A stretch of DNA of 64,000 bases. It comes from Pseudomonadota bacterium. Lineage in GTDB: Bacteria > Pseudomonadota > Gammaproteobacteria > Xanthomonadales > Xanthomonadaceae. Both the position numbers and the translations under genes were made by a program. The notes under the pieces are model-generated. The model ran no database searches. It was given only the letters and a program-made list of their open reading frames with translations, and was not told the origin of the DNA. This document shows positions 19,642-31,510 of the stretch, piece after piece (within the stretch, counting starts at the first letter, position 1; the number at the start of each line of letters is the position of its first letter). Location: NCBI GenBank assembly GCA_021821195.1, contig JAKACT010000004.1, positions 310,001 to 374,000 on the forward strand, written 5' to 3'.

Positions 19642-21144
19642 TCAGCCCAGGCTGTTTGGGGATTGCTCGCCGGCGAAGGCGCCGAGCTTGCGCAGCGCGG
19701 CCTCCACCCCGGCGCCGTAGGCCGGGTCGGCCTTCGTGCAGTTGTCCACGTGGCGGCGCTTGATGAAGTCGGGCGCGTCGCCCATGGCACGGGCGGTGTT
19801 GTCGAACAGCAGTTGTTGTTTTTCCGGCGTCATCAGGCGGAACAGGTCGCCGGGTTGCTTGAAGTAGTCGGCATCGTCCTCGCGGTAGTTGAACCAGTCC
19901 GCGAGGTTGCCGCTGATCTTCAACGGCGGCTCGCGGAACTGCGGCTGTTCCTGCCACTGCTGGAAGCTGTTGGGCTCGTAATGCGGCAGGCCGCCGTAGT
20001 TGCCGTCGACCCGGCCGATGCCGTCACGGTGATTGCTGTGCACCGGGCAGCGCGCGGCGTTGACCGGGATCTGCTGGTAGTTGGTGCCCAGCCGATAGCG
20101 CTGCGCATCGGCGTAGTTGAACAGCCGCGCCTGCAGCATCTTGTCCGGCGACACGCCGATGCCCGGCACCAGGTTGCTGGGCGCGAACGCACTCTGCTCG
20201 ACGTCGGCGAAGAAGTTCTCGGGGTTGCGGTTGAGCTCGAACTCGCCGACTTCGATCAGCGGGTAGTCCGCCTTCGGCCACACCTTGGTCAGATCGAACG
20301 GGTGGTAGGGCACCTTCTCCGCGTCGGTTTCCGGCATCACCTGCACATACATTTTCCATTTCGGGAAGTCGCCGCGCTCGATGGCATCGAACAGGTCGCG
20401 CTGGTGGGTCTCGCGGTCATTGCCGATCGCTTCGGCGGCCTCGGCGTCGGTGAGGTTCCTGATGCCCTGCTGGGTGCGGAAGTGGAACTTCACCCAGAAG
20501 CGCTCGCCGGCGGCATTCCAGAAGCTGTAGGTATGCGAGCCGAAGCCGTGCATGTGGCGGTAGCTGGCGGGAATGCCGCGATCGCTCATCACGATGGTGA
20601 TCTGGTGCAGTGCCTCCGGCAGCAGCGTCCACCAGTCCCAGTTGTAGGTGGCGCTGCGCAGATTGGTGCGCGGATCGCGCTTGACCACCTTGTTGAGGTC
20701 GGGGAACTTGCGCGGATCGCGGATGAAGAACACCGGGGTGTTGTTGCCCACCATGTCCCAGTTGCCTTCCTCGGTGTAGAACTTCAGCGCGAAGCCGCGG
20801 ATGTCGCGCTCGGCGTCCGCCGCGCCGCGCTCGCCGGCCACCGTGGTGAAGCGGGCGAACATTTCCGTCTTCTTGCCGACCTTCGAGAAGATCGCGGCGC
20901 GCGTGTAGCGGGTGATGTCGTGGGTGACGGTGAAGGTGCCGAACGCGCCGGAGCCCTTGGCGTGCATGCGCCGCTCCGGGATCACCTCGCGCACGAAGTT
21001 GCCCAGTTTCTCGTGCAGCCACACGTCCTGCGCAAGCAGCGGGCCGCGCGGGCCGGCGGTCAGGCTGTCCTGGTTGTCGGGTACCGGCGCGCCGAAGTCG
21101 GTGGTCAGGTAGCTGGGCTTGGGCGGATCTGTGGGCTTGCGCAT
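19642..21144 (-). CDS. katA: Catalase, monofunctional heme type
   Basis: [58 protein letters not shown] heme ligand motif. Confidence 0.95.
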   Translation of the reverse strand: MRKPTDPPKPSYLTTDFGAPVPDNQDSLTAGPRGPLLAQDVWLHEKLGNFVREVIPERRMHAKGSGAFGTFTVTHDITRYTRAAIFSKVGKKTEMFARFTTVAGERGAADAERDIRGFALKFYTEEGNWDMVGNNTPVFFIRDPRKFPDLNKVVKRDPRTNLRSATYNWDWWTLLPEALHQITIVMSDRGIPASYRHMHGFGSHTYSFWNAAGERFWVKFHFRTQQGIRNLTDAEAAEAIGNDRETHQRDLFDAIERGDFPKWKMYVQVMPETDAEKVPYHPFDLTKVWPKADYPLIEVGEFELNRNPENFFADVEQSAFAPSNLVPGIGVSPDKMLQARLFNYADAQRYRLGTNYQQIPVNAARCPVHSNHRDGIGRVDGNYGGLPHYEPNSFQQWQEQPQFREPPLKISGNLADWFNYREDDADYFKQPGDLFRLMTPEKQQLLFDNTARAMGDAPDFIKRRHVDNCTKADPAYGAGVEAALRKLGAFAGEQSPNSLG

Positions 21145-21257
21145 CGCACTGGCTCCGTGGCGGGTGATGCGGCCACTCTAGGAGCCCTGGTCGATGATTG
21201 GAAATCGATTGGCGGGATCATTTCGATTGCTTTTGGCTATGCGCCAGCCACCGGCGA

Positions 21258-21959
21258 TCAACGCCCTGATGGACCGTCGACGCGTCGGCTCCAGTCCTCC
21301 ACCGCGCCCTGTTCCAGGCGACGTTCGATCAGCTTGCGGTGCGATGGCACCAGCGGCAGCGCCAGCGCGGGTTCCAGCTGGTCCGGGTCGAGCACGCGCT
21401 GGTACAGCAGCACGCCCAGGCGCTGCAGCGTCCAGCCCGGGTGCGGGCGTTCGGCCAGCGCCAGCATGTCGCCGGCGCGCGCCGTGCCGGGCTGCAGCAC
21501 CCGGTAATACCAGCCAGTGCGGCCGGTGGCCTGGACCCGGCGGGCCATGTCGGCCACGCCGAAGCGGTCGTTGAGCTTCCAGCACGGTTGCCGGCCCTGG
21601 CTGACTTCCAGCAGCGCGCTGCCGAGGGCGAAGCGGTCGCCCAGGCAGACATCGGCTTCGGTCAGGCCGCGGGTGCTGATGTTTTCGCCGAACGCGCCGG
21701 GCGCTTCCAGCATCGGCAACGCGCCGAGGTCTTCGCGCCAGGTGGCGTAATGGTCGAAGGCGTAGTGATGTACCGCCTTGTCCACGCCGCCGTGCACGCG
21801 CAGGTCGCCCTGCTCGTCGCCTTCGATGCCCAGCTCGCCGATGCGCACCGCGCCGGCCAGCGGTCGCTTGTCGATGGCGCTGCTGGTGCCGGGCCGCGTG
21901 TAGGCGCGCGCCTTGCCGGCCAGCAGCGCATCCACGGCGACGGCGGTCGAGCCGCTCAC
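21258..21959 (-). CDS. MOSC domain-containing protein (YiiM-like)
   Basis: [39 protein letters not shown]; overlaps mutS stop. Confidence 0.9.
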   Translation of the reverse strand: MSGSTAVAVDALLAGKARAYTRPGTSSAIDKRPLAGAVRIGELGIEGDEQGDLRVHGGVDKAVHHYAFDHYATWREDLGALPMLEAPGAFGENISTRGLTEADVCLGDRFALGSALLEVSQGRQPCWKLNDRFGVADMARRVQATGRTGWYYRVLQPGTARAGDMLALAERPHPGWTLQRLGVLLYQRVLDPDQLEPALALPLVPSHRKLIERRLEQGAVEDWSRRVDGPSGR

Positions 21960-24568
21960 GTCAGCGCCTTCAGCCGGTACAGCGCTTCCAGCGCCTGTTT
22001 CGGAGTCAGGTCGTCGGGGTCGATGCCGGCCAGCGCATCCAGCGCCGCGCTGGACGGGGCGAACAGGCCGAACTGCTGCGGCGCATCCAGCGCCGGTGCG
22101 CTCAGCGGGACATGCGGCGCGTCGCGGCTCTGCGCCTCGAGCTCCGCCAGCCGCGTCCTGGCCTGCTGCAGCGCGGCTTTCGGCAGGCCGGCCAGCGCCG
22201 CCACCTGCAGGCCGAAGCTGCGGTTGGCCGGGCCGGGGCGGACCGCGTGCATGAACACCAGCGCATCGCCATGCTCGACCGCGTCGAGATGCAGGTTGGC
22301 GATGCCGCTGCCCGGTTCGGCCAGCGCGGTCAGTTCGAAGTAGTGGGTTGCGAACAGCGTGTAGCTGCGGTTGCCGGCAGCCAGCTGCCGCGCCACCGCG
22401 TCGGCCAGGGCCAGGCCGTCGTAGGTGGAGGTGCCGCGGCCGATCTCGTCCATCAGCACCAGCGACTGCTCGCTGGCATGGTGCAGGATGTAGGCGGTCT
22501 CGCTCATCTCCACCATGAAGGTGGACTGGCCGCGCGCCAGGTCGTCGCCGGCGCCGATGCGGGTCAGGATCCGGTCGATCGGCCCGATCTCCGCCCGCGC
22601 GGCCGGCACGAAGCTTCCGATGCAGGCCAGCAGCACGATCAGCGCGTTCTGCCGCATGAAAGTGGACTTGCCGCCCATGTTCGGGCCGGTGATGACGTAC
22701 ATCCGCGTTGCGTCATCGAAGACAAGATCGTTCGGCTCGAACGGCGCATCGCGCAGCGCTTCCACCACCGGGTGGCGACCGCGTTCGATGCGGATGCCGG
22801 GGTCGTCGCGCAGCGTCGGGCGGTTCCAGTCCAGCGCCTGCGCGCGTTCGGCGAAACCGGCCAGCACGTCCAGTTCGCTCAGCGCCAGCGCGCAGCGGCG
22901 CAGCGGCTCCAGCACCTCGTTGAGCAGGTCCAGCACGCCCTCGTAGAGCAGCTTCTCGCGCGCCAGCGCCCGCTCGCGCGCGGACAGCACCTTGTCCTCG
23001 AAGCCCTTCAACTCCTCGGTGATGTAGCGCTCGGCGCCGGTCAGGGTCTGGCGGCGGGTGTAATGCACCGGCGCCTTGTCGCTCTGGCCCTTGCTGATCT
23101 CGATGAAATAGCCGTGCACGCGGTTGTAGCCGACCTTGAGGTTGGCGATGCCGGTGGCCTCGCGCTCGCGTGCTTCCAGGTCGATCAGGAACTGGTCGGC
23201 ATTGGTCGAGAGCTGGCGCAGTTCGTTGAGTTCGGCATCGAAACCTTCCGCGATCACGCCGCCGTCGCGCGCCAGCAGCGGTGGCTGGGCGACGATGGCG
23301 CTGCGCAGGGCGTGCGCGGTGGCGTCGTGCTCGCCCAGTTCGGCGTGCAGCGCGGCAAGGCGCGGCGAGTCCAGCGGAGCGAGGATCGCGCGCACGGCCG
23401 GCAGCAGCGACAGCCCGTCGCGCAGTGTGGACAGGTCGCGGGGGCGGGCGCTGCGCAGGGCGACGCGCGCGAGGATGCGTTCCATGTCGCCGAGGCCTCG
23501 GAACGCCTCGCGCAGGGCATCATCGGCGCGATGCTCGATCAACGTCTGCACCGCGTGGTGGCGTTCGTCGACCACCCGGCGGTCGCGCAGCGGGCGGTGC
23601 AGCCAGCGCCGCAACAGGCGGCCGCCCATCGGGGTGACGGTGGAGTCCAGCACGCCGAGCAGGGTGGCTTTCACATCGCCGTCGACGCGTGTGTCCAGCT
23701 CCAGGTGGCGGCGCGTCGCGGCGTTCATCGCGATGGCGTCGTCGCTGGTCTCGAGGGCGATGCTGCGCAGGTGCGGCAGCCGCTGCTTCTGGGTTTCCTC
23801 GATGTAGCCCAGCACCGCCGCGGCGGCGGCGACCGCCAGCGGGCGGTCTTCCAGGCCGAAGGCGGTGAGGTCGTGCACGGCGAAGAACTGCAGCAGCTGG
23901 CGGCGACCGGAGTCGGCATCGAACAGCCACGGCGGGCGCCGGCGCAGCCCGCGCGATTCCAGCGCGCAGGCCGGCCAGCCGTCCTCGTCGGCAAGCAGCG
24001 TTTCCGCCGGCTGCAGGCGCGCCAGCTCGGCCTCAAGCGCGTCCTCGCCGGCCACTTCGTTGGCGCGCAGGCGGCCGCTGGCAAGGTCGGCCCAGGCGAG
24101 GCCGTAGCCCCGGCCCTTGCTGGACACGCCGCCGCGGCTGATCGCCAGCAGCAGGGTGTCGCGGCGTTCGTCCAGCAGCGCTTCGTCGGTCACCGTGCCG
24201 GGGGTGACGATGCGCACCACCTTGCGCTCCACGATGCCCTTGGAGGTCGCGGGGTCGCCGATCTGCTCGCAGATGGCCACCGATTCGCCCAGCGCCACCA
24301 GCCGCGCCAGATAACCTTCGGCGGAATGGTGGGGAACGCCGGCCATCGGGATCGGCTGGCCGGCCGACTGTCCGCGCTGGGTCAGGGTGATGTCGAGCAG
24401 CCGCGCCGCCTTGCGCGCGTCATCGAAGAACAGCTCGTAGAAATCGCCCATGCGGAAGAACAGCAGCACGTCCGGATGCTCCGCCTTGGCGGCGAAGAAC
24501 TGCTTCATCAACGGGGTGTGTTCTGCGGGAGGCGTGGGCTTTCCCTGGGGGTCTTTCGTTTCGAGCAT
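21956..24568 (-). CDS. mutS: DNA mismatch repair protein MutS
   Basis: [60 protein letters not shown]. Confidence 0.97.
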   Translation of the reverse strand: MLETKDPQGKPTPPAEHTPLMKQFFAAKAEHPDVLLFFRMGDFYELFFDDARKAARLLDITLTQRGQSAGQPIPMAGVPHHSAEGYLARLVALGESVAICEQIGDPATSKGIVERKVVRIVTPGTVTDEALLDERRDTLLLAISRGGVSSKGRGYGLAWADLASGRLRANEVAGEDALEAELARLQPAETLLADEDGWPACALESRGLRRRPPWLFDADSGRRQLLQFFAVHDLTAFGLEDRPLAVAAAAAVLGYIEETQKQRLPHLRSIALETSDDAIAMNAATRRHLELDTRVDGDVKATLLGVLDSTVTPMGGRLLRRWLHRPLRDRRVVDERHHAVQTLIEHRADDALREAFRGLGDMERILARVALRSARPRDLSTLRDGLSLLPAVRAILAPLDSPRLAALHAELGEHDATAHALRSAIVAQPPLLARDGGVIAEGFDAELNELRQLSTNADQFLIDLEAREREATGIANLKVGYNRVHGYFIEISKGQSDKAPVHYTRRQTLTGAERYITEELKGFEDKVLSARERALAREKLLYEGVLDLLNEVLEPLRRCALALSELDVLAGFAERAQALDWNRPTLRDDPGIRIERGRHPVVEALRDAPFEPNDLVFDDATRMYVITGPNMGGKSTFMRQNALIVLLACIGSFVPAARAEIGPIDRILTRIGAGDDLARGQSTFMVEMSETAYILHHASEQSLVLMDEIGRGTSTYDGLALADAVARQLAAGNRSYTLFATHYFELTALAEPGSGIANLHLDAVEHGDALVFMHAVRPGPANRSFGLQVAALAGLPKAALQQARTRLAELEAQSRDAPHVPLSAPALDAPQQFGLFAPSSAALDALAGIDPDDLTPKQALEALYRLKALT

Positions 24569-24709
24569 TTGCCGCGGAGTGCCGGAATCGGGGAGGTGGC
24601 TGCGGATTCGCAGCGGAGGGCAGCCATCTTAGTGGGCAACGCCGGCGAAGGGGGCGCCCGCGCGCGCCACGGGGCGGGATTGCCGGGCCGGTGCGTTCGC
24701 GCGCGGATT

Positions 24710-25480
24710 TCAGGCGCGCGGACGGCGCGGCCGCACCGAGACATGGCGGTGGTCGGGAACGTGCCAGCGCCACGGGAAATCGGTGGCCTTGCTGATGCCG
24801 ATGCGCGGGCCCACCACGGGATCGGCGGGCGGCGGGGTGCCATCGCTGGCGATGCGGATGCCGCGGTCGCCCAGCACGAGGTCGGCGCCATCCAGTTCGC
24901 GGGTGATGCCGAAGGCCTGCGACAGCTTGCCGGGACCGCTGGCCAGGTCGGTGTCGCGGCGTGCGGCCGGACGCGCAGCGCGCATGGCTTCGATGCCGCG
25001 CAGCGGCTCGGCGGCGCGCAGCAGCACGCCCACGCCTTCGCCCACTTCGCCGCAGACGGCGTTGCTGCCCCAGTGCATCCCGTAGGTGAAATAGACATAC
25101 AGGTGGCCGGGCGGGCCGAACATGGTGGCGTTGCGCGCGGTCGGTCCGCGGTAGGAGTGTGCCGCCGGGTCCTCGTGGCCGGCATAGGCTTCCACTTCGA
25201 CGATGCGCGCGACGCGTCCGTCGGCCCGCACCAGCAGCTTGTTCAGCAGCTCCGGGGCCACCATGGCCGGGTGCCGGCGGTAAAAGTCCCGCGGCAGCGC
25301 TGGCCAGCCCAGTTCAATGGCGGGTGGCACGGTCCACCGTGACGTCGTGGCGGTCAAGGTGTTGCTGCGGATCCTTGGCGGCTTGCGGCGCCGGGCGCGG
25401 CGACGCGGTGCGCCCGCCGATATCCGCGAACACGCGATCGAGGTCCTGGCGGAAACGCGGCATCTGCGCGGCAATGGCAT
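24710..25480 (-). CDS. DNA-3-methyladenine glycosylase (AAG/Mpg family); start uncertain
   Basis: IVEVEAYAGHEDPAAHSYRGPTARNATMFGPPGHLYVYFTYGMHW, Mpg signature. Confidence 0.88.
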   Translation of the reverse strand: MPLPRRCRVSARTSIACSRISAGAPRRRARRRKPPRIRSNTLTATTSRWTVPPAIELGWPALPRDFYRRHPAMVAPELLNKLLVRADGRVARIVEVEAYAGHEDPAAHSYRGPTARNATMFGPPGHLYVYFTYGMHWGSNAVCGEVGEGVGVLLRAAEPLRGIEAMRAARPAARRDTDLASGPGKLSQAFGITRELDGADLVLGDRGIRIASDGTPPPADPVVGPRIGISKATDFPWRWHVPDHRHVSVRPRRPRA

Positions 25481-25514
25481 CCAGCCGCGCGTCCAGGTCG
25501 GTTCTGTTGGGCAT
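25314..25514 (-). CDS. Small hypothetical protein
   Basis: MPNRTDLDARLDAIAAQMPRFRQDLDRVFADIGGR; overlaps the Mpg ORF start region. Confidence 0.4.
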   Translation of the reverse strand: MPNRTDLDARLDAIAAQMPRFRQDLDRVFADIGGRTASPRPAPQAAKDPQQHLDRHDVTVDRATRH

Positions 25515-25789
25515 GACGGCCTCCTGTGTCTGCCATGGAAGTGTATTGCGATGCTCGTCGGGGCGGTTCACAAGCCGATCACCGGCGGCGGGTAGGGCAG
25601 GTCGCAACGGTGCCGAGGCGATCCTGCGAGGGGCTCCGGCGATGCCCTGGGGCAGCGCATGCAGGACGTCTGGTCGCCCTGTTGCAGGTGTGCTAGCGTC
25701 CTTGGCATGCGGCCATCCCCCACGTGGTCGCAGCCACGGCAGCAGCTGTCCAAAACGATTCCATCGAAACCATCAGTGGGGGGAAGGTC

Positions 25790-28438
25790 ATGCTTCGCAA
25801 GCAACCGCAACGTAGTCCGTTGTCCTTGGCAGTCATCGCCGGACTGGTCTCCACGCTCGCCCTGCCTGCCTTCGCGCAGGACGCCGCCCCGGCGGCGCAG
25901 CAGGAAGCCAAGACCCTCGATACGCTGGTCGTCACCGCGCAGAAGCGCGAAGAAGTCATGCAGGACGTGCCGATCGCGGTCACTGCGCTGTCCCAGCAGA
26001 CCCTGCAGGACACCGGCGTCCGCGACATCAAGGACCTGCAGATCCTGGTGCCGGGCCTGACCGTCACCAGCACCCAGAGCGAGACCATCACCACTGCGCG
26101 CATCCGCGGCATCGGCACGGTGGGCGACAACGTCGGCCTGGAATCCTCGGTGGGCGTGGTGATCGACGGCGTGTACCGCTCGCGCAACTCGACTGGCTTC
26201 GGTGACCTCGGGGAGCTGGAGCGCATCGAGGTGCTGAAGGGTCCGCAGGGCACCCTGTTCGGCAAGAACACCTCGTCCGGCGTGATCAACGTGGTCACCC
26301 GCAAGCCGGGCTTCGAGCGCACCGCCGACGGCGAAGTCACCTTCGGCAACTATTCCGCGCTGGGGCTGGCCGGTTCGTTCAACACCCCGCTGGGCGATTA
26401 CGCCGCGCTGCGCGTGTACGCCGCGCACCGCAACCGCGATGGCTGGATGACGGTGAAGACCGGCGCCGGCCCGCGCAGCGAGGACCGCGACTACGACCAG
26501 GACTTCGACACCTTCCGGGCGAAGCTGCTGATCGCCCCGGCCGATAACGTGGAGATCATCCTGTCGGCCGATTCCACCCGCCGCGACGAGAACTGCTGCA
26601 CCGCCGTGCAACTGGTCAGCGGCCAAAGCTCGACCCTGATCAACGCGCTGGCAGGCGGCGGCGCCATCGCCCCCACTGGGCAGGCCGATCCGTGGTCGCG
26701 CATTTCCTATAGCAACCGCAGCACCGCGCAGCAGATCAGCGACCGCGGCGTGCAGGCGGAGGTCAACATCGACCTGGACATGTTGGGCGGGGCCCGCTTT
26801 ACCTCGATCACCGCCGGCCGCGACTGGGACGCGGTCAACGGGCGCGACTTCGATTTCACTACCGCCGACATCCTCTACATGGACCCGAAGGAGGATGAGT
26901 CGTACGCGCGCTTCAAGAACTTCAGCCAGGAGTTCCACCTGTCCGGCGCCACCGACAAGGTCGACTGGTTGTTCGGTGGCTTCTACACGAAGGAAACCAT
27001 CAACCGTACCGAAAGCTACCGCATCGGCGCGCACTACGAGCCCTATCTGTCGATCGGCCTGCTGTCGATGATCAACCCGGCGCTGGCGGCGCTGCCGAAC
27101 GCGGCCACTTTCCTGGCCAATGCCACCGGCAAGCCCTATGGCACGACCTTCGCCGGATTGGGTTCGCTGGACCGCTACACTCAGGATGCCAAGAGCACCG
27201 CGCTGTTCGGCAACAGCACCTGGCACGCCACCGAGGCGCTCGATTTCACCGTTGGCCTGCGCTACACCCGCGAGACCAAGGATCTGCACTCGGTCTACAG
27301 CAATCCCAACGGCAGCCCCGGCTGTGCCTCCTACTTCGGCCCCACCGGGGTCAGTGCCGAGGCGATCGGCCGCATCGCCGCCGCACTGACCGCGCGCGGG
27401 GTACCGTTCGCCTCGCTGCTTGCAAAAGACCAACAGAAGCTGATCAACAATATCGTCGGCTACAGCTGCCTGCCCTGGGCCAATGCCCTGCACAACGGCC
27501 GGGTCACCGACCAGTCGCGCAGCGAGAACGAGTGGTCCGGCACGGTCAAGGCGGCCTATCGTTGGAACGAGCATGCCATGACCTACCTGTCCTATGCGCG
27601 CGGGTACAAGGCGGGCGGCTTCAACATGGACCGGGTGCAGTCCTCCAACGGCCTCTCCAGCGGCGGTGCCGGCATCACTCCGGTCAACGACACCTCGTTC
27701 CCGGGTGAGTTCGTCGACAGCTGGGAGCTGGGCGCCAAGACCACCTGGGCCGGCGGCAACCTGCTGCTCAACGCGGCGCTGTTCCACCAGACCTACAGCG
27801 ACTTCCAGCTCAACAGCTTCCTTGGCACCAGCTTCGTGGTGCGTTCGATCCCGGAAGTGGTGTCGAAGGGCCTGGACGCCGAGCTGCTGTGGCAGGCCAC
27901 GCCCGGCCTGATGCTGCAGGCCGGCGCGATGTACGCCGACACCAAGTACGGCAACGATATTCCGGGTTGCGACTTCCGTGGGCCGGGTCACACGGATTCG
28001 ACGTGCCAACTCCCTGGCGACCCCCCCGCGATCGGCGCGCTGTACAAGCTCCCGGGCGCGCAGATGAGCTTCGCCCCGAAGTTCTCCGGCTCCCTGTCGG
28101 CGACTTACGAATGGGACATCGGCGCCAACCTGGAAGGTCGCTTCAACATCGGTGCCAAGTACATGTCCAGCTACAACACCGGCTCCGACCTGGACGCCGA
28201 GAAGGCGCAGGACGCGTACACGGTGGCGAACGCACGCCTCGGCATCGGTTCCCGCGACCGCAAGTGGCAGCTGGAGCTGTGGGCGCAGAACCTGTTCGAC
28301 GAGGACTACGTGCAGGTCGGTTTCGACGGCCCGCTGCAGGCGCTGGGCACGCCCGAGCCGGGCAACCCGAAGAACACCTACAACGCCTTCCTCGGCGCCC
28401 CGCGGATGTACGGCGCCACCCTGCGGTTCCGCTTCTGA
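25790..28438 (+). CDS. TonB-dependent receptor
   Basis: Signal peptide, LDTLVVTAQKREEVMQDVPIAVTALSQQTLQD TonB box/plug, terminal ..ATLRFRF. Confidence 0.93.
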   Translation: MLRKQPQRSPLSLAVIAGLVSTLALPAFAQDAAPAAQQEAKTLDTLVVTAQKREEVMQDVPIAVTALSQQTLQDTGVRDIKDLQILVPGLTVTSTQSETITTARIRGIGTVGDNVGLESSVGVVIDGVYRSRNSTGFGDLGELERIEVLKGPQGTLFGKNTSSGVINVVTRKPGFERTADGEVTFGNYSALGLAGSFNTPLGDYAALRVYAAHRNRDGWMTVKTGAGPRSEDRDYDQDFDTFRAKLLIAPADNVEIILSADSTRRDENCCTAVQLVSGQSSTLINALAGGGAIAPTGQADPWSRISYSNRSTAQQISDRGVQAEVNIDLDMLGGARFTSITAGRDWDAVNGRDFDFTTADILYMDPKEDESYARFKNFSQEFHLSGATDKVDWLFGGFYTKETINRTESYRIGAHYEPYLSIGLLSMINPALAALPNAATFLANATGKPYGTTFAGLGSLDRYTQDAKSTALFGNSTWHATEALDFTVGLRYTRETKDLHSVYSNPNGSPGCASYFGPTGVSAEAIGRIAAALTARGVPFASLLAKDQQKLINNIVGYSCLPWANALHNGRVTDQSRSENEWSGTVKAAYRWNEHAMTYLSYARGYKAGGFNMDRVQSSNGLSSGGAGITPVNDTSFPGEFVDSWELGAKTTWAGGNLLLNAALFHQTYSDFQLNSFLGTSFVVRSIPEVVSKGLDAELLWQATPGLMLQAGAMYADTKYGNDIPGCDFRGPGHTDSTCQLPGDPPAIGALYKLPGAQMSFAPKFSGSLSATYEWDIGANLEGRFNIGAKYMSSYNTGSDLDAEKAQDAYTVANARLGIGSRDRKWQLELWAQNLFDEDYVQVGFDGPLQALGTPEPGNPKNTYNAFLGAPRMYGATLRFRF

Positions 28439-28463
28439 GGCCAGCCGCCAGCGATCCAACCCA

Positions 28464-28494
28464 CCGGCCCGCGCAAGCGGGCCGGTTTTGTTTT
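28464..28494 (+). terminator. Rho-independent terminator after TonB receptor
   Basis: CCGGCCCGC-GCAA-GCGGGCCGG then TTTTGTTTT. Confidence 0.9.
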
Positions 28495-28543
28495 CCGCCG
28501 CGGATGCGCTACAACGCCCGCAAGCCTTCCTCCGGTTCCGTTG

Positions 28544-29041
28544 ATGACAGCCCCCACCGACGCCGAGCTTGATGCTTTGTCCCGCGCCACCGGCGAGCGC
28601 CTGCTGGCGATGCGGCACATGCTGGTCACGGCCGAGAGCTGTACCGGCGGCTGGATCGCCAAGTGCATGACCGACGTGCCGGGATCCTCCGGCTGGTTCG
28701 ACTGCGGCCTGGCGGCCTACAGCTACGAGGCCAAGCAGGCGCTGCTGGGCGTGCGCCCGCAGACGCTGGAGGAGTTCGGCGCGGTCAGCCGCGAGACCGT
28801 GGTGGAAATGGTGTCCGGCGCGCTGGTGCATTCCGGCGCGACCATCGCGGTAGCGGTCACCGGCATCGCCGGACCCGGCGGCGGCAGCGAGGACAAGCCC
28901 GTGGGCACCGTCTGGATCGGCTGGAAACGTCGCGGCGGGTACGCCCGCGCCGAAATCTTCCATTTCGAGGGCGATCGCGACGCGGTCCGCCGCCAGACCG
29001 TGGCCGCGGCCCTGCGCGGCCTGGAGTCGCAGCTGGCCTGA
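28544..29041 (+). CDS. CinA C-terminal domain / nicotinamide-nucleotide amidohydrolase PncC family
   Basis: TAESCTGGWIAKCMTDVPGSSGWFDCGLAAYSYEAK...VTGIAGPGGGSEDKPVG. Confidence 0.93.
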   Translation: MTAPTDAELDALSRATGERLLAMRHMLVTAESCTGGWIAKCMTDVPGSSGWFDCGLAAYSYEAKQALLGVRPQTLEEFGAVSRETVVEMVSGALVHSGATIAVAVTGIAGPGGGSEDKPVGTVWIGWKRRGGYARAEIFHFEGDRDAVRRQTVAAALRGLESQLA

Positions 29042-29065
29042 CCGAGGCGTTGACGGGAGGGATTG

Positions 29066-29084
29066 TTAGTAGTATTACTACTAA
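29066..29084. promoter_or_regulatory. LexA (SOS) operator, xanthomonad type
   Basis: Perfect palindrome TTAGTAGTA-T-TACTACTAA directly upstream of the lexA ATG. Confidence 0.93.
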
Positions 29085-29086
29085 CC

Positions 29087-29725
29087 ATGAGCCTGACCGA
29101 CACCCAGCGCGCCATCCACGCCTTCCTCGCCGAGCGCATCGAAGCCGAAGGCATGCCGCCTTCGCAGACGGAAATCGCCAAGGCGTTCTCCTTCAGCCTG
29201 CGCGGCGCCCAGTACCACCTGGAAGCGCTTGAGGCCGCCGGCGTGATCGAACGCGTCACCGGCCGCGCCCGCGGCATCCGCCTGCTGCAGTTCCCGCAAT
29301 CGCCGCAGCAATCGCTCGAGCTGTCCGCTGTCAACGACGACGCCCTGCAGCTGCCGGTGCTGGGGCAGGTGGCCGCCGGCGTGCCGATCGGTGCCGACAT
29401 CGGCAGCGACCAGATGGTGCTGATGGACCGCGCGTTGTTCTCGCCCACGCCGGACTACCTGCTCAAGGTGCGCGGCGACTCGATGCGCGACGAAGGCATC
29501 TTCGACGGCGACTTGATCGGCGTGCATCGCACCAATGAGGCGCGCAACGGGCAGGTCGTCATCGCCCGCATCGACGACGAGATCACGGTCAAGCTGCTGC
29601 GGATGGGCCAGGGCCGCATCCGCCTGCTGCCGCGCAACCCGGACTACGCGCCGATCGAAGTGAAGCCGGGCCAAGATTTCGCCATCGAAGGCCTGTACTG
29701 CGGCCTGGTGCGGCCCAATGCGTAA
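29087..29725 (+). CDS. lexA: LexA repressor
   Basis: LTDTQRAIHAFLAERIEAEGMPPSQTEIAKAF; cleavage region QVAAGVPIG; GDSMRDEGI Ser motif. Confidence 0.96.
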   Translation: MSLTDTQRAIHAFLAERIEAEGMPPSQTEIAKAFSFSLRGAQYHLEALEAAGVIERVTGRARGIRLLQFPQSPQQSLELSAVNDDALQLPVLGQVAAGVPIGADIGSDQMVLMDRALFSPTPDYLLKVRGDSMRDEGIFDGDLIGVHRTNEARNGQVVIARIDDEITVKLLRMGQGRIRLLPRNPDYAPIEVKPGQDFAIEGLYCGLVRPNA

Positions 29726-29875
29726 AGCGCCGAGCCGTTGGCGCGGCATATCCCGATACCCGGCGCAGGGCGTGGGTGGGATTTTTTCCATGCGGTTCGC
29801 CGCGTCGCAGCCTGTGCGACCGCGCCCGCCTAAGCTGGCCACCTGACAGAGACCACCGACTTGAGGAGCACCACG

Positions 29876-30907
29876 ATGGACGAGAACAAGAAGCGCGCGC
29901 TTGCGGCGGCCCTGGGCCAGATCGAACGCCAGTTCGGCAAGGGCTCGGTGATGCGCATGGGCGACCGCACCGTGGAAGCGGTGGAGACCATCGGTACCGG
30001 TTCGCTGATGCTGGACATCGCGCTGGGCATCGGCGGCCTGCCCAAGGGTCGCGTGGTCGAGATCTACGGGCCGGAATCCTCGGGCAAGACCACCCTCACC
30101 CTGCAGGCCATCGCCGAGTGCCAGAAGGCCGGCGGCACCTGCGCCTTCATCGATGCCGAGCACGCGCTGGATCCGATCTACGCGCAGAAGCTGGGGGTGA
30201 ACCTCGATGACCTGTACCTGTCGCAGCCGGATACCGGCGAGCAGGCGCTGGAAATCGCCGACATGCTGGTGCGCTCCAACGCCGTCGACATGGTGGTGGT
30301 GGACTCGGTGGCCGCGCTGACCCCCAAGGCCGAGATCGAAGGCGAGATGGGCGACCAGCTCCCCGGCCTGCAGGCCCGCTTGATGAGCCAGGCGCTGCGC
30401 AAGCTGACCGGCAACATCAAGCGCAGCAACACGCTGGTGATCTTCATCAACCAGCTGCGCATGAAGATCGGCGTGATGATGCCGGGCCAGAGCCCCGAGG
30501 TGACCACCGGCGGCAATGCGCTGAAGTTCTACGCCTCGGTGCGCCTGGACATCCGCCGGATCGGTTCGATCAAGAAGGGCGAGGAGATCATCGGCAACCA
30601 GACCCGGATCAAGGTGGTCAAGAACAAGCTGGCGCCCCCGTTCAAGCAGGTGGTCACCGAGATCCTGTATGGCGAAGGCATCAGCCGCGAGGGTGAACTG
30701 ATCGAGATGGGCGTGAACGCCAAGCTGGTCGACAAGGCGGGTGCCTGGTACAGCTACGACGGCGAGCGCATCGGCCAGGGCAAGGAGAACGCCCGCCAGT
30801 ACCTCAAGGAGAATCCCGCCGCCGCGGCGAAGCTGGAAGCCGCGCTGCGCGAGCAGTTCGTGCCGGAAGAGTCCTCGCGCGACGAGGGCGAGGCCGGCGA
30901 AGAATGA
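29876..30907 (+). CDS. recA: Recombinase A
   Basis: [29 protein letters not shown]...[12 protein letters not shown]. Confidence 0.98.
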   Translation: MDENKKRALAAALGQIERQFGKGSVMRMGDRTVEAVETIGTGSLMLDIALGIGGLPKGRVVEIYGPESSGKTTLTLQAIAECQKAGGTCAFIDAEHALDPIYAQKLGVNLDDLYLSQPDTGEQALEIADMLVRSNAVDMVVVDSVAALTPKAEIEGEMGDQLPGLQARLMSQALRKLTGNIKRSNTLVIFINQLRMKIGVMMPGQSPEVTTGGNALKFYASVRLDIRRIGSIKKGEEIIGNQTRIKVVKNKLAPPFKQVVTEILYGEGISREGELIEMGVNAKLVDKAGAWYSYDGERIGQGKENARQYLKENPAAAAKLEAALREQFVPEESSRDEGEAGEE

Positions 30908-31404
30908 CCGGGTCGGGCGGCGGCGACGACGGGGTAGCCTCGTCAGCGCCGAAGCGTCGCCGCCGCCCGGAGCCCACCCCCCTGCAGCGCGCGCTGGGCC
31001 TTTTGACCCGGCGCGAGCATTCCCGGCTGGAGCTGGCGCGCAAGCTCCAGCAGCGCGGGGTGGAGCGCGACCAGGCCGACGCCGCCATCGGCAAGCTGAC
31101 CGAGGCGGGCTGGCAGGACGATGGCCGTTTTGCCGAATCGCTGCTGCGCAGCCGCGCCGGCAGCGGCTACGGGCCTGCCTACATTCGCGCGGAGCTGGCC
31201 ACCCACGGCCTGGGCAGCGAAGTCATAGCCACCGTCATGGACGGTTTCGAGGGCGATTGGACCGGGAACGCCCGCGACCTGCTGCAGCGCCGCCATCCGC
31301 AGGCGCTGGCCGGCGACCGCGAGGCGCGGCGCAAGGCCGCGGATTTCCTGCTGCGCAGGGGCTTCGGGATGGAGCATGTTCGCGCCGCAATGCAGGCCGA
31401 GTAG
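30904..31404 (+). CDS. recX: RecX regulatory protein
   Basis: [53 protein letters not shown]; overlaps recA. Confidence 0.93.
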   Translation: MTGSGGGDDGVASSAPKRRRRPEPTPLQRALGLLTRREHSRLELARKLQQRGVERDQADAAIGKLTEAGWQDDGRFAESLLRSRAGSGYGPAYIRAELATHGLGSEVIATVMDGFEGDWTGNARDLLQRRHPQALAGDREARRKAADFLLRRGFGMEHVRAAMQAE

Positions 31405-31510
31405 GGTTATCGCCTGTAAACTGGCGGCCTTGGGTTGCCAACTCGGTTTCGCGGCTGCATCTTGAGCGGTTCGCGGGCGCAGCGCTGCCCGCCACCTCCC
31501 CGATGCCCGC

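Noticed and set aside
21145-21257. OxyR-like operator upstream of katA (repeated ATCGA/CAATCGA elements)
   Set aside because: Spacing and sequence too loose to support without a matrix scan
22112-25342. 1076-aa plus-strand ORF antisense to mutS
   Set aside because: Shadow of a genuine MutS gene with Walker motifs on the minus strand
25568-28963. 1131-aa minus-strand ORF antisense to the TonB receptor
   Set aside because: Low-complexity His/Arg/Gln/Ala-rich shadow translation, typical of high-GC antisense frames; the plus-strand frame has clear TonB receptor motifs
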